Assembly (NCBI GenBank): GCA_963556145.1
Contig: OY744466.1
Coordinates: 6,061,820 to 6,125,819, forward strand
Length of the DNA stretch: 64,000 nucleotides
Source of the DNA: Hygrocybe punicea
Lineage: Eukaryota; Basidiomycota; Agaricomycetes; Agaricales; Hygrophoraceae
Reading direction: 5' to 3'
Below are positions 12,252-23,683 of the stretch, one piece after another; the stretch's first letter is position 1, and every line of letters begins with the position of its first letter. The notes beneath the pieces are model-generated. The model was not told the DNA's origin. It worked only from the letters and a program-made list of their open reading frames with translations, and ran no database searches. Both the position numbers and the translations under genes were made by a program.

Positions 12252-12635
12252 TGACCGGCACTCGGCATCCACACAGCCACCTATCAGGCCCGATACTTTA
12301 TATGCCATACTTTGTAGAAATTACCAAGGCATATAAACCATGATCCCTCAATTGCAAGTATGGTACACCATGGCCATTCAACCCCTGACTGACAACTGCC
12401 GCGTCAACCCGTACCATGCTTGACCAGCACTCGGCATCCACACAGCCACCTATCAGGCCCCGATACTTTATCTGCCATACTTTGTAGAAATTACCAAGGC
12501 ATATAAACCATGATCCCTCAATTGCAAGTATTGTACACCATGGCCATTCAACCCCTGACTGACAACTGCCACGTCAACCTGTACCATCCTTTACCATGCT
12601 TGACCGGCGCTCGGCATCCGTACAGCCACTTATCA
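12252..12635. repeat. Long-period tandem repeat, about 2.2 units of 169-180 bp
   Basis: Units begin with TGACC(A/G)GC(A/G)CTCGGCATCC at 12252, 12421 and 12601. Units one and two share nearly all their sequence, including a CTATCAGGCC block, CATACTTTGTAGAAATTACC and GACTGACAACTGCC. The third is truncated after about 35 bases. No protein-coding potential is evident. It could be a minisatellite or the internal repeat of a non-coding element. Confidence 0.8.
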
Positions 12636-12639
12636 ACTC

Positions 12640-13369
12640 CGACTGGTCATGCCAGCGCCTCACCGATTTCCCGATGTATGCACCTTTCTCTTCTCTGTTA
12701 TAGGACCGCAATACCGTTTTCAGGGATCCCATTCGGTCCTTTCCCGCTGTTTGTTGCCAAGTTCCATCAAAGAGCCAGTCATTGACAAAATGCTAGTGCA
12801 TTTCAGTGAACAACTAAGGGACGCCATCACGTTGTCACCCCGGGTACGATCCGACTCTGCGCAGTCTTGCGCTCTGTCCTTGTCATCATATGTGGCTCCT
12901 GGTGTCGGCAACCCTTTTACTGCCATTAGCAGTAAGCTCATTAAGTTTACTTCAAAGGCAAAAAATCTTTTCACCAAATAAATACTTGTGTAATACATAT
13001 TTTGGCTCTTGAACTATAGTTGTAGTGCCACTAATTAATTAATTAATTAAGAGGAGGAGGAGGAGAACAGGATTCTTTATTTTATTATGCACATAGCCAT
13101 TCTTCCCCCCTTCTTATCACCATACTAATTCATACTTGAGGTCTGATGAATTTTTCTGTTGTGCAAGTAATTTTTCAAGCAATTGTGTGTCATTTTTCCT
13201 TTTTGTAATTATAAACTAGAATAAATGTATAATACAGGGAGAAATGAGGGTAAGGAGCAGAATGCAGGAGACAAGGAAACAAAAGGGAGCAGGAAGGAGT
13301 GAGAGGGGGAGGGAGTGGGAGTGGGGTTAGGGAGTAAGCTGAGTTTGGATGACCTGTATCTTACATCGG
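12640..13369. other. No gene recognised; simple-sequence stretches
   Basis: Short open frames exist but show no family features. AATT repeats followed by GAG repeats lie at about 13032-13065, and a purine-rich tract at about 13240-13340 directly follows the 3' end of the P450 remnant. Confidence 0.6.
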
Positions 13370-14347
13370 ACTGCAACTCTATGTCATAGAGAAGGAGAAT
13401 CGTTGCAAGAGTAAGCTGCATCTCCATATACGCGAGGCTGTCGTGAACTAAGGTTAGCAGAGTTCCCTGCTCCGTAATCCTGAAACTCACTTCCTGCCAA
13501 TCTATATGCGGTAAAAGGTGTAAACAATAAGTCATTTACGAAAATGAAGCGAAGCATACGCAGGCTCGAGGACCTTTTCCAAATGCCGAAAGATAGTGCT
13601 GAAGATTGTGGTCCGCCAACCATCTCTCTAGCTGGAAATTTTCTGGATCACCCCAAATATTATCGTCGTGTTGGATGCTCCATCCAGGAACGGACATCTC
13701 CATCTAACAGACCTTAACGACCATATGACAAGCCGTGAGTGCGGCTACTCGCCCCTGCTGGGAAAAACACATAACACCGCCTTGTGGGACTGAGCGATGC
13801 AGCCCAATTGCAGCGAGAGCAAAATACCGAAGTCTGACGAAAACAGTAAATTAATTAATACACAGCACGGAGAATACAATATACCCTTCGTCAATGGTTG
13901 CTTGCAGATATGGAATATCCTTGACTTGATCATACCTGGGGAACTCATTGCATCCAACTGTGTTTTCCAGAGCCTCCATCAGCTTTTGGTGCACACGGGG
14001 ATTCCAACCAAGGAGGTGGATAATGGCTGTAATCGAATTGGAAGTTGTATTCGAACCTGCAATGCTACATAGTGCATGCCATTGTGTTGTAGTATAGAGC
14101 ATGCAACGACTCACATAAGTGTCACAGTCTCGGCGATAAGCTTGTTGATTTGCTCAGGATTCAGATTATCGTCATCCTCGGTCCACCCCCGAATGAGTTT
14201 GCTCAGGATATCCTCGCGTTGTGTGCCCCCAAGCACTTCGCGACACGTAGTCGGGCAAGGTCAATTAAGCCAGTCCATGGTTTGTGTCCTCGCATAAAGA
14301 ACGGATCCGGGATGATTTTCGACGGGGGTTCGAAGCAAGGATGGAGG
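13370..14347 (-). pseudogene. Cytochrome P450, C-terminal half (split by hAT-type element)
   Basis: Read on the minus strand, the order is: IPDPFFMRG; a frame-shifted stretch with DDNLNPEQINKL; AGSNTTSNSITAIIHLLGWN (the I-helix A-G-x-x-T-T motif); NPRVHQKLMEALENT; DIPYLQATIDEG; IWGDPENFQLERWL; FGKGPRACV (the heme-binding Cys loop, about 13559-13585); and, in another frame, SLAYMEMQLTLATILLLYDI. The order is correct for a fungal microsomal P450, but the frame changes several times and the ending is lost near 13370. The 5' half continues at 23684, beyond the inserted element, in the same orientation. The gene was already decayed or has decayed since insertion. Confidence 0.85.
14340..14347. repeat. 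Left 8-bp target-site duplication (GATGGAGG)
   Basis: GATGGAGG directly precedes the left terminus TAGTGTTGCC and is repeated exactly at 23676-23683 after the right terminus. An 8-bp duplication is diagnostic of hAT-superfamily insertion. Confidence 0.9.
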
Positions 14348-14480
14348 TAGTGTTGCCACGGCTCGGTCCGAAACCGTTAGCCGATTGAGCCGAGCCGATG
14401 ATTAGCCGAGCCGAGCCGTTGCTACGGCTAACGGTTAAACCTCGGCTTAGCCGTGGCTAGCCGTTTTGAGCCGTTACAAA
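14348..14480 (+). repeat. Left terminal region of the hAT-type element
   Basis: It begins TAGTGTTGCCACGGCTCGGT. The first 23 bases are the exact inverse complement of 23653-23675. Beyond that it holds many GAGCCG, TAGCCG and GGTTA motifs but diverges in order from the right end. Confidence 0.85.
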
Positions 14481-14749
14481 ATTTCCAAATTAGGAAATAT
14501 AATGATTTCGAGGTTTCCGGAGTGTTTGCTGGCTCGCAACTGGTTTTCTGGCATTGCCCAAGGCTCAAAACATCACCAGACGACTGCTGTGCTAATGAAG
14601 GATAGATTTTGGTGTAAAATATAATAATACTGAATAATTATTGCATCTACATAGTCTCAATTACCTTGATGAACAACCATGTCGTATCGTAACTTGTAAC
14701 AGTCACCATTTGATACTGAAGAGATGAAACATTGAGCCATTAAATCTGA

Positions 14750-15720
14750 CCTATAGAAAGAAGCTCACGTTGTCAATGCTTCGGGCGTTACTGAGATGCG
14801 AGAGGGTTTGTAAGGGAAGCCATTTGAAGACACTCTTGGCTTGCGTTCGTTCTGTTGACCCAAATGTCCGGTTTCGCTGGATCCAGACACTAGATGTGGT
14901 TCGTTGTAGCAAATAAGAGGCAGCAAAATTATGTCTCCTAATTTTTACTTTTATTTTATTTTATTTTATTTGGAGGGTCGACATACCTGACTTCAGCAGC
15001 AGTGACACCATCGAGGCTGTTTAAGAGTCCACACAGACGTAGCCTTGAAGTGTGAGTAGTTTCAGTTGCGTTCATAGGTGGACATAATGTCACGACTGAC
15101 GGAGCACGTAAATGTATAGCCATGCGAGAAAGCGACTTGCCTGATTGAAACATATCCCATTAACGTCGTCAAAGTATTATCACTTATGCAGTACTTATGC
15201 TAGGATTCAGCTGCAAGAAAGGCTGACGACATAGATATCAAGACCGAGTTCGCCAGCTAAGGAATCGATGAGTGATAGTTTACCGCTATCTTTAAACCCT
15301 CCAACCATCAAAGAGTTCCAAAGGGGATCCATTGTCGAGCAGAGGTTGTACATGGCAAGGGCTAAATTGTTGTCTCCAATGCCATGTCGATAGCCTTGGA
15401 GCGTGCAAGAGAACCATAAGATGAAAGAAATCAGAATAATTATTGCTATTCGAGAAATATAACTGCTCTCACCGAGATTGTTGACTGCCATCATGATTAC
15501 ATCCTCGACTCCGAATACTCGCACCAGGACAAAATTTGTTTGACAAAATCATGTTCCACCACGAAGGAGAGAATGGTCCTTGCAGGTGGGAGAGTAGGCT
15601 AGTCCCATCAAAATTAGACATCATTTTTTGCAATGCAGGGTTCGACTGACTCACCTTGAAAAAACGGATAGTCCAGGGCAAATGTCCAATATATTCCGCT
15701 GATGCCCTCAACCGAGTTGT
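14750..15720 (-). pseudogene. BCS1-like AAA-ATPase fragment inside the hAT element
   Basis: On the minus strand, GDNNLALAMYNLCSTMDPLW is followed by GGFKDSGKLSLIDSLAGELG and LDIYVVSLS. This matches the Walker A neighbourhood of BCS1-type AAA ATPases (family form G-x-x-G-x-G-K-T/S), but the loop is altered to FKDSGKLS. After introns comes CGLLNSLDGVTAAEVR, the region after Walker B in BCS1 proteins. BCS1 itself is a mitochondrial inner-membrane chaperone for Rieske protein; Agaricomycetes carry many divergent paralogues. The copy is interrupted and lacks both ends. It retains intron-like gaps, so it was captured at DNA level. An upstream stretch near 15469-15711 may belong to it, but I could not place it. 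Confidence 0.6.
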
Positions 15721-15739
15721 CTACAGGGAGAATGTGAGG

Positions 15740-16847
15740 ATGTTGCTACATGCAGGCTGACACGAAATCACCAAGTGCAACACGCAAATCATTGCAAGTA
15801 TTATGAGAGAGACCACAGGTAGAAGATGTCGAGACACCCCCAGTACACAGGGGGATAGGAAAAGGCGATGACTTGTGAAAAGTTTGAGTGCCCAGCACTA
15901 GTGAAACAGATGGAAGGACGTGAAATATGGACCAGAAAATAAGATGATGAAGGCCGAAGACAGGGAGATGCAGAGACAACAGGGACGAGACTTTGCGGTG
16001 CTCAGCACTGGCAAAGATGGTAGAAAGCGACGGGGACAAGTCTTTGCTGGTGCTCGGCACTGGCAAAGATGGTTGAGAAGAACATAAGGCTCTTACGGTC
16101 ACAGTATGGTGAAGCTCAAGTCTCACGGTCACATGATCGAGTTACTGTTGAGCGCCATTCTAAGTCTTTTCTCTTCATCTCCCCTTGATTGAATCATAGG
16201 GAGATTCTTGTCTCTCTTCTCCCCTTGATTGAATCATAGGGAGATGTTCCTTCCTGGTTGTGTTATCTGCCGATGCCGACACTGAGGTTCTTATCTGCCA
16301 TTTTGCTATGGCTGGCGTCGTCTTCCCCCTACTCTTTGCTTCCCCGGCTCTGGGTACGTTGACTTATCCCCCTCTTCGCAATGGGTTGTCATCCTATTCA
16401 TATCTTGCACCAGGATCTGCCCGTTTGACACAAGGAACAGATCAAGACCACACCCTCGATACATGTGTCTGCATGCTGTTTCGCTTAGCACCGTGTTTTT
16501 TTAATCTCCACGTTTTTTTCCCTTTGCCACTACTGAGACGTTCATATTTTTTCTATTGTACTTTTACCAATAATTTGTATTTCATGTGTATTTCATACAT
16601 CCACCATCAAACTCACCCGGTTACGTCTGCATCTTCAACTTATTCACCACGTTGTACAGGAGAAATGTAATTGTTAGTAGCGTTCATGGCAGGACAATAG
16701 TCATACAGCATGCACACAAGTTGCAATACGTCTTGATTGAGATCGGTTACACCCTTGGAAAGCTATCGTGTCTGGAGGTCCGTTAAATTGAAATTCACGT
16801 CAGTCATCATATATTCGACTGAACTTTGCATAACTCTTTAGACCAAT
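15740..16847. other. Non-coding stretch with short tandem repeats
   Basis: At 16160-16245 a segment of about 42 bp (CTCCCCTTGATTGAATCATA and flank) is present twice in tandem. At 15885-16075 a TGCTCAGCACTGGCAAAGAT-like segment recurs three times with variations. I recognise no gene here. Confidence 0.6.
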
Positions 16848-19800
16848 ATGCCTCCTCGACGTGGAGCCAAAAAGTCCAAGACGACTGCCTTTGCAAATGG
16901 CGCGCTTCAAACATCCTTCCGAATTCAAGGTAGATATTTCACTTTTAAACCCACTCATATACGGTGCTGACATTCTCATACATATCCAGTACCTCAACTG
17001 TCCACTCCAACTCCTGAACCGATCCATCGAGACAAAGGAAAGGGCAAGGCCGTTGAAGTAGACATCGACGATCCCTTTGGTCCCGGCTTTCTATCAAGAC
17101 CTACCAACCCAGCCATTACACCGATTCGACAGGTGGGGCCTGCGATATTGGACCGTGCTCGGCGAAGGGTTCTTTCTGCAAAAGCTAATGACCCAAACAA
17201 CGCAGCAGCAGCTGTCGATATTCTATTTACACCATCTCCTTGCTCACGCCGTCGTCGTCAACAAAGGAAGACGCCTGTCACAGCTTCTTCTCGCAACCCA
17301 CCCAACTTATTCTCTTCTGGCAGCCCAATCATACCCATTCGACAAGTCACATTCCGATTACCATCGAGTTCTCCCAGTGATGGTCCCTTCACCTCACTTT
17401 CACCTCCACAAGCCTCAACTTCACAGCAACCTTCACTCCCACTCTTTGACCTAGCAACTGCTACGTCCACGTCCTCACCAACGTCGCCGGTGTCGCCGGT
17501 GTCAACGTCCAGCTCTAAGTCTAGTGGGTCAGAATCCAACCATAACCCACGGCCACCTGCAGCAAATCCGGCAACTCGTTCATCGCGAACGAATGGTCCC
17601 GCAGGCAACAAGTCTCGTCACATCGCATCGGACGTGTGGACTTTCTTCGAAAAGATGGGAAACCAGTATAGTTGCATGTTCTGCGGGTATGTGTTTCCAC
17701 ATCCTAGTTATTATATGATGCTGAACGACTTAAATAGAAATATCCATGCAACGAATCCAAGCTATAAGATTACCAAATTTAGTGTCAAGACATCCACCGG
17801 GACTATTCGCCGTCACTTGATAGAGGAACACATGAATGTTTGGGTGTCTGGTTGTGACGAGTTGGGCATCAAGATAAAGGCAAAGAGTGCCCAGGCTGCC
17901 CTGGATGGATATCGAAAGGGTAAAGGGCAACCAACGGGACGGATGCCGCAAGAACGCACATCGTACTCGAGGGAAGCTTTCGTTGACGCAATCATCGAGT
18001 TCATTGTTGGCGATGATCAGGTATATTTTTCGATTGTTTTATATTCCTGTATTGATGAGATATCATTATTTTAGTCAATCAATGTTGTCGAATCACCGCA
18101 TCTGCGGGCAATTTTCCTCATGCTTCGAGAAGAACTTCGGGAGTCGGATATTCCTGGCAGGACTACGATCCGTAAACGCATTGAAGAGACGCTTCAAGAA
18201 CATTTAGATCAACTAAGTAAAGACATGCAGGTCAGAGCGGCTGCTACCTGCATTTTGACTATTCTTGTTAATAAAGGAACAGCACTCATTAGGGAAGATT
18301 TCATTCACAATGGATATGTGGTCCGATCCGAATCATTCTCCTTTCATGGCTATCACGGCTCATTGGATCCAATCGCATACTGAAGAAACCCCCACTGGCC
18401 GTCAACACATTCTCAGATTACGTTCCGACTTGGTGGGATTTCATCGTGTTCCTGGGCGACATGATGGCGAGCATCTCGCCCATGTATTCATATACGTTAC
18501 TGATCGGCTTATGATTACTCACAAGGTATTCAATATTCAAAGTTTCTTCGTATTCTCGTTGACCCTCATCCTCTCAGATTGGATGGATTACCCTCGACAA
18601 TGCCTCAAACAATGATACGTTCATGGCCATATTAGAGCGTGAACTTCGGCGACGGAAAATCAAATTTGACAAAATTGAGTGTCGAATTAGGTAGGTGACA
18701 TGATTTTGTTGCTGCACCATAAGTACTAATACTCTTTACCTCCAGATGTTTCCCCCACATCGTCAACCTTGCTTGCAAGGCTGTGCTAGCGGCAATCACC
18801 AATCTCGACTATGTGGCTGAAACCGCTGACGACTTTTACCCTGCAAACTTCTTGGAAGGGATTGACCGAGATCCAATTGCAACTGTCTGATCTCTCATTC
18901 GTGCAGTATGTCTCTCTCTTGCTATCTTGTGCAGCAACTTACCTTTTGATGCGAAAACATTAATTTATACTAGATCCGATCATCTTCTCTGCGCCGACAG
19001 TATTTTTCATCCTTGTTTGAGAGATTAGAGCAGAAGGAACTTCAGCTTCTGCGTGACATGGAAGTGAGGTGGTCTTCAACATTACTCATGATTGAACGAG
19101 CCATTGATCTTCAAGAGGTATTTTTTATTTTTTATTTCGTGGCCAATATTTGACGTGGTTATCTAGGTTCTTGACACCTTCCTCGAAAGCCGGGAATTTT
19201 CTGAACTGCACAAGTTCCAGCTCCGTGATTCCGACTGGAACGCTCTTCGAAAATTTCAATCTATTCTCCAGGTGAGTGTATTTGATTGTTCCTTTTCTAT
19301 ATAATGTATTATCATTGTCAGATTCCACATGCCTTCCAACAAATGTTATCACATGAGAAGACTCCAACATTATGTCACGCCGTACCTGCATTTGAAGCGA
19401 TGCTCAATGTCTGGAAAGTACATCAAGAGCAGAATCCGGAAACTTCTGAAATCGTCCAGAAGGGGATCGACAAACTTGAATTATATAGTAGCCGAACGGA
19501 CATGGTCCCTGCTTACACACTGGCCATGAGTCTGTATCTAACTAATTTTTTGCTTTTGCTGACGGTTTTTTTCCAGTTCTAGATCCATCCATCAAATTGA
19601 CGTGGCTCGAGGAGTACATGCCAGAGCGAGTTGATTGGGCCAAAGATTTATTTATTAATGCCGTATGTACCAATAATATTTCCGCTTTTATCACCTGAAT
19701 TACTCCATCTTACATAGCTTCGCCCGTATGACCCTACTACTGGAACTGAGGGCCCTGTAGTAAATGCAGAACCACCTGCAGTCCTGCCACGTCCCACTGC

Positions 19801-20300
19801 GAGAGACATCCTCGGCCTCAACCGTATTCGAGGTCACTCAGTTGTGCAACGGGCAATAGAAGTCGAGGCCGCAGCTTACCTTCGCGATACACAGCCAACA
19901 ACAAAGAGTCTGACATACTGGCAGGTATGTGAGGCCGATGACAGATGTATCCATTTCATGCTAAACATAGTTGGACAAGGAAAATCAACTTCGCTATCCG
20001 AGAATTTTTTCTCTCGCCATGGACATTTTACCGATACAAGCTTCGGCAGTGCCTTGTGAAAGAGTGTTTTCGTCAAGCAAGGAAACTATGACTGCATGAC
20101 GGAATCGCATTTCACCTGAATTAATGGAAGCCCTTCAACTTTTGAAGTATTCCATTCGGCAGGGAAGAGGTCTCAATTTTACGGATGGTCTGGATTGGGG
20201 TCAGGAGCTTCATGAGTTGGAGACTTACGATGATGCACAGATGCAGCTCCCAGAAGATGTCAACTCATTCATTCAGTCTCTTACAGAAAAACTTCAGTAG
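16848..20300 (+). pseudogene. hAT-family transposase with BED zinc finger (two in-frame stops)
   Basis: The start ATG is at 16848 (MPPRRGAKKSK), then a basic, Ser/Pro-rich N-terminal region. A BED-type finger follows: CMFCG, then HLIEEH about 40 residues later, with an intron between. Next come the hAT core segments GKISFTMDMWSDPNHSPFMA (first catalytic Asp region), GWITLDNASNNDTF, CFPHIVNLACKAVL and LRDMEVRWSSTLLMIERA. The C-terminal dimerisation region is MDILPIQASAVPCERVFSSS, then SPELMEALQLLKYSIR. About ten exons with short introns can be followed in frame. Two stops break it, TGA at 18888-18890 and TGA at 20097-20099, both where related proteins have arginine (CGA to TGA). The splice sites look intact, so inactivation may be recent. 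Confidence 0.85.
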
Positions 20301-20421
20301 AAATATAAATTTTATTATGAAACGAAGGGACACAAGAACATCACGTAAATAATGTGGTCGACGTGGATGGTAAGACAAATGTACACGATACAAGGAAAAA
20401 CAATGAAACGAGACCAACAAA

Positions 20422-23014
20422 CTACGGAAATGTCTCGCCTTCTATGAACCGGCCCGCTACCTCATGTATCTTCTGAGCCAAACGCAGTGACCTTCCATGC
20501 CTCGGAAGAGATTCATACCACTTTCCAGCAGTCCGACATGGGGCCTTGTTCTGCTGGATGAGTTCGAGACGTTTCTGAAACCAGTCCTCGGCAGCGGGAG
20601 TCCAGTGGCCAACATTGAAAAGGCTCTTCTGCCAAGTTGAGTGCTTTGGCCACCAGGAAAGATGGGAGACCTGTTGGTTCGATCCTACATCACGTTGACT
20701 TAACGCATGGCTGACGAATCCAGAGAGGGTACCCACCAGTATACACCCTATATACGCCACATATGAGGTCAAGCTCATCTTCACCGAGGTGATCGTCACA
20801 GAAAGTAGTGCCATCCGCAAAATGGAAGACTTGCCCACGAGAGAAGGCTGCACTAGAGGGGCCAGTAAGAACCCGTCCAGGGCCAACGAATTCCATCGCG
20901 AGGCGCCAGACAATACCACCCTTGAGGATTGCTTCACGTGCATGTGGAGAACGTAGAAAATGGTCTCGAGCCGCTTCATAAGCGGCATAATCAGCAGCAT
21001 CAGGCTGGTAGCCAACTGCACGCACACCGAGAGATATGGGGGGTGGTGGAGGGCCTGTCGATGGAGGTGGGTGTGAAAAGGCAGGGCAAGGATTGAGGGT
21101 ATTGAAGGGGATTCCGCGTTCCGCAAGATACCGAACAGCTTCTGTGATATCCCTACACGATCGGAGGCATTGCAGAGCGGTGACCGGACTATCTACTGTA
21201 AGCAGCCAATCAATATTCGCAGTAGCACTCGTGGACCCGACAAAATATATTTTTTGATCTCTATTGTTCATCATCTCCCTCCGCTCAATTGTCAGATAAT
21301 GTTCCTGTCGTTCACGCAATGGAAAAAGGCTCGACGAACTGAGATCCCATGGCATAGCTGATAACCCGTCCACTGGTCCATCGATCAGACGTGCGACGAA
21401 GTCGAAGATTGGGCCCTTGTATTTAGTAGCCACTTGAGGGTGAGGGTCCTGCAAAATATTAAGGGTCCGGTCCCATTCGGTATTTGATGGCGTAGGACCG
21501 TCAGCATAGGCGGTGTCATCCCAATCGAATCCAAAGCGATCATAAAGACGGCAGTCAAGGGTAGTCGTAAATTTAGGAGCAGCGGCATCCGTGTGGCGAT
21601 CGCCGACACCATGAATGGACAGCACATCTCACTGCCAGTGTTCCGCAGGAAGTGGACCCGCAGGTATTGTTTGGCTATTGATTTGATCAGCAGGTTGCCT
21701 CGCCTCACCTTCTTCCAAGGTGGGATCGTCATATTCACCGTCGTAGTCGTCGTTACCGAATGGGTCTTCGTTGTCTGGCGCGTCGGGGTTAAATTCGGTA
21801 CAGACGTCCCATTCCCTATCAAAGGCATTATATCGCATATGTTCCGGCGGCTTTTCTTCCCACAGATCTTCTATCTCTCTGAAATTGACTCTCGTTCTGA
21901 GGCGAAAGCCATCCATTTCCAGCCAGCGGAAGACAGCAGCCCCTCTCTTCCCCGGTGCGCGAAAGCGTTCACCTTCCTTCTGACGAGCCAAGCGAGCGGC
22001 TGTTTCTTGTGCAGTCTCCATGGCAGCAATTTTCTCGTGGCGTACTGCTTGTCGAACAAAGAATTCCTGCCAAGTTTCTCCAAGTTTCTGGCGAGAGCCT
22101 GGGTTTGGCTTAGGGAACTTCTTGGAGGATGTTACATCAGTGGTAGGGCTAGGCGGTGGCGGAGACAACTGCTCCAACTGCCACTGCTGGCAGGCAGCCT
22201 GGACTTGTGCATTATTGGGTAAGTAGTTTGCCACCTCGGGTTTGGGTGATACGCGTAGGGGCTTGTCGAGGGTGCTCCATACGAACCAGATAGGGATATC
22301 GATTCTGACGAGTCTTGGGATGTGTGCCAACCATTTGCATTGATGCACGTCAATGACCACGCCTACTCTCGGAATGCTGTCGGTGAAGTCGGCGATCGGT
22401 GAATCCCGCAGTTGCTGGACCCACTCTGGGTGGACCTTGGTTTCGCTAGTGAGTATCTTCACCCAGTTGGGGTCGTCGCCATATGGGACATAGCTGGCTG
22501 TGAAAAATGAGATGGCCATCGAACACAGTCCCATCAACGGTATGAAAGCATCTCGGGACTTCATGGCACACTTTCGGGCTGAGTGTTCACGTGTATGAAT
22601 GCGGAGGTAGCCGTATGTGTGAGGGACGGGGAAACATCTGTATTCAAGTGGAAAAAAGGCACCCGGGGCTTTTCCCAGTAATTCCCGAGCAACCACATAG
22701 AGAGAGGTTTCGAGATCGTGCCATTTTTCTCGGGTAGCAGCTGATAATTGGAACCCACCACGGACGCGTTCAATAGATAGCGACTTGTAATCACAGACTA
22801 GACGCTGTATTAATGGGTGATCCCATCGTATCGAACGGGGCACAAATGGGAGCTGTGGAAGATCGTTGCGCGCCCAATTCGTTGTATAGGTCCACTCTGG
22901 CCCTGGATCATCACAGTCGAAATTGTGGTAACTGGGGAAGGCAGCTAAGGGACCCGCATTTGGGGAGGTGATTACAAAGTTGTCGAGGATGAAGGTTTTG
23001 AAGGTCGACGGCAT
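20422..23014 (-). pseudogene. Uncharacterised basidiomycete protein of about 850 residues, carried in the hAT element
   Basis: Minus strand, start ATG at 23014 (MPSTFKTFILDNFVITSP). It is open for 461 codons to a single TGA at 21629-21631, then open in the same frame for nearly 300 codons (DRFGFDWDDTAYADGP; GGIVWRLAMEFVGPGRVLTG). A 52-nt intron (about 20698-20749) leads to a last exon with SHLSWWPKHSTW, NVGHWTPAAEDWFQKRL and stop at 20422. The middle is acidic and lysine/glutamate-rich. I know of similar conserved proteins in Agaricomycetes but no assigned function. With one stop removed the gene is continuous, so it is nearly intact and may be maintained cargo. It lies tail to tail with the transposase, 121 bp apart. 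Confidence 0.7.
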
Positions 23015-23059
23015 CTGACAGCAGTATTTGGGTTAATAGAATAGGTGCAAAAAAAAAGA

Positions 23060-23545
23060 TACACACGGATAGGGATGCAAAGGAGCGGTGAAAGACGAAG
23101 TCAAAGAGCTCGCTGATACACTGTACGGGCCAACGAGAATAGATTGACCAATGGGAGCACCTGAGCCAAGGCCAATGGGAGCGTGGAGCTTGTTGATACT
23201 CAGTACAGGCGAACGAGAACGGCTAGAGCGATGGGAGCACCCGAGCCAAGACACGCCTGGAGGCTGGAGCTCGCTTGTACTTTGTACAGGCGAGCGAGAA
23301 TGGAACGAAGGAGTCTCGGAGGCCAAGAAGTTAGGGCAAGTCTGAGCCAAGACGAACAACGATGGAATGCAAGAGTCTCTGAGCCAAGAGGTTAGGGCAC
23401 GTCTGAGCCAAGATAAAAGCTCGCTAGTACTTTGTACAGGCGAACGATGAGTCGGGGAATGCTCACTTGTACTTTGTACGGGTGAGCAATGAACAAAACG
23501 GTAAATACAAACAACGGATCTGGCCGACCTGGGTCACCTGACAAA
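23060..23545. repeat. Subterminal palindromic repeat block of the hAT element
   Basis: Imperfect copies of GCTCGCTTGTACTTTGTACA with GGCGAGCGAGAA (itself an inverted pair around TACTTTGTA) occur near 23110, 23188, 23268, 23408 and 23465. They alternate with GAGCCAAGA(C/G) units. The block lies between the cargo gene and the right terminus. Such subterminal motif clusters are binding sites for hAT transposases in other systems; that role here is inference. Confidence 0.65.
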
Positions 23546-23675
23546 TTTCCTTTTTTGGACGGTTAGCCGCGGCTTAGCCGTTGCCACAACGGTCCGGTCC
23601 GGCTAACAACCCATATATGGGTTAACCGTTGTTAGCCGTAGCCGAGCCGAGCCGGACCGAGCCGTGGCAACACTA
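23546..23675 (-). repeat. Right terminal region of the hAT-type element
   Basis: It ends ...GAGCCGTGGCAACACTA at 23675, followed by the duplicated GATGGAGG. It contains a palindrome AACCCATATATGGGTT. The whole 130 bp is repeated at 38019-38148 with only a few C/T differences. Confidence 0.9.
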
Positions 23676-23683
23676 GATGGAGG

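Larger units (their letters stand above)
14348..23675 (+). mobile_element. 9.3-kb hAT-type DNA transposon with extra genes, inserted in a P450 gene
   Basis: Both ends share a perfect 23-bp terminal inverted repeat starting TAGTGTTGCCACGGCTCGGT, within longer GC-rich ends full of TAGCCG / GAGCCG motifs, and are flanked by the 8-bp duplication GATGGAGG. Contents in order are a BCS1-like ATPase fragment (minus), short repeats, a BED-finger hAT transposase (plus, broken), an uncharacterised gene of about 850 residues (minus), and a block of palindromic repeats. Active hAT elements are usually 2.5-5 kb, so this one is oversized. Either it captured host sequence or other elements nested in it. Two other copies of this family's ends lie at 36845-36879 and 38019-38148. 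Confidence 0.85.

Noticed and set aside
12252..12635. Regular repeats considered as a CRISPR array
   Set aside because: The repeated unit is about 170 bp with no short repeat-spacer alternation, and the genome is eukaryotic with split genes.
14348..23675. Considered a Starship-type giant mobile element
   Set aside because: No DUF3435/tyrosine recombinase 'captain' gene is present; ends, 8-bp duplication and transposase are of hAT type.
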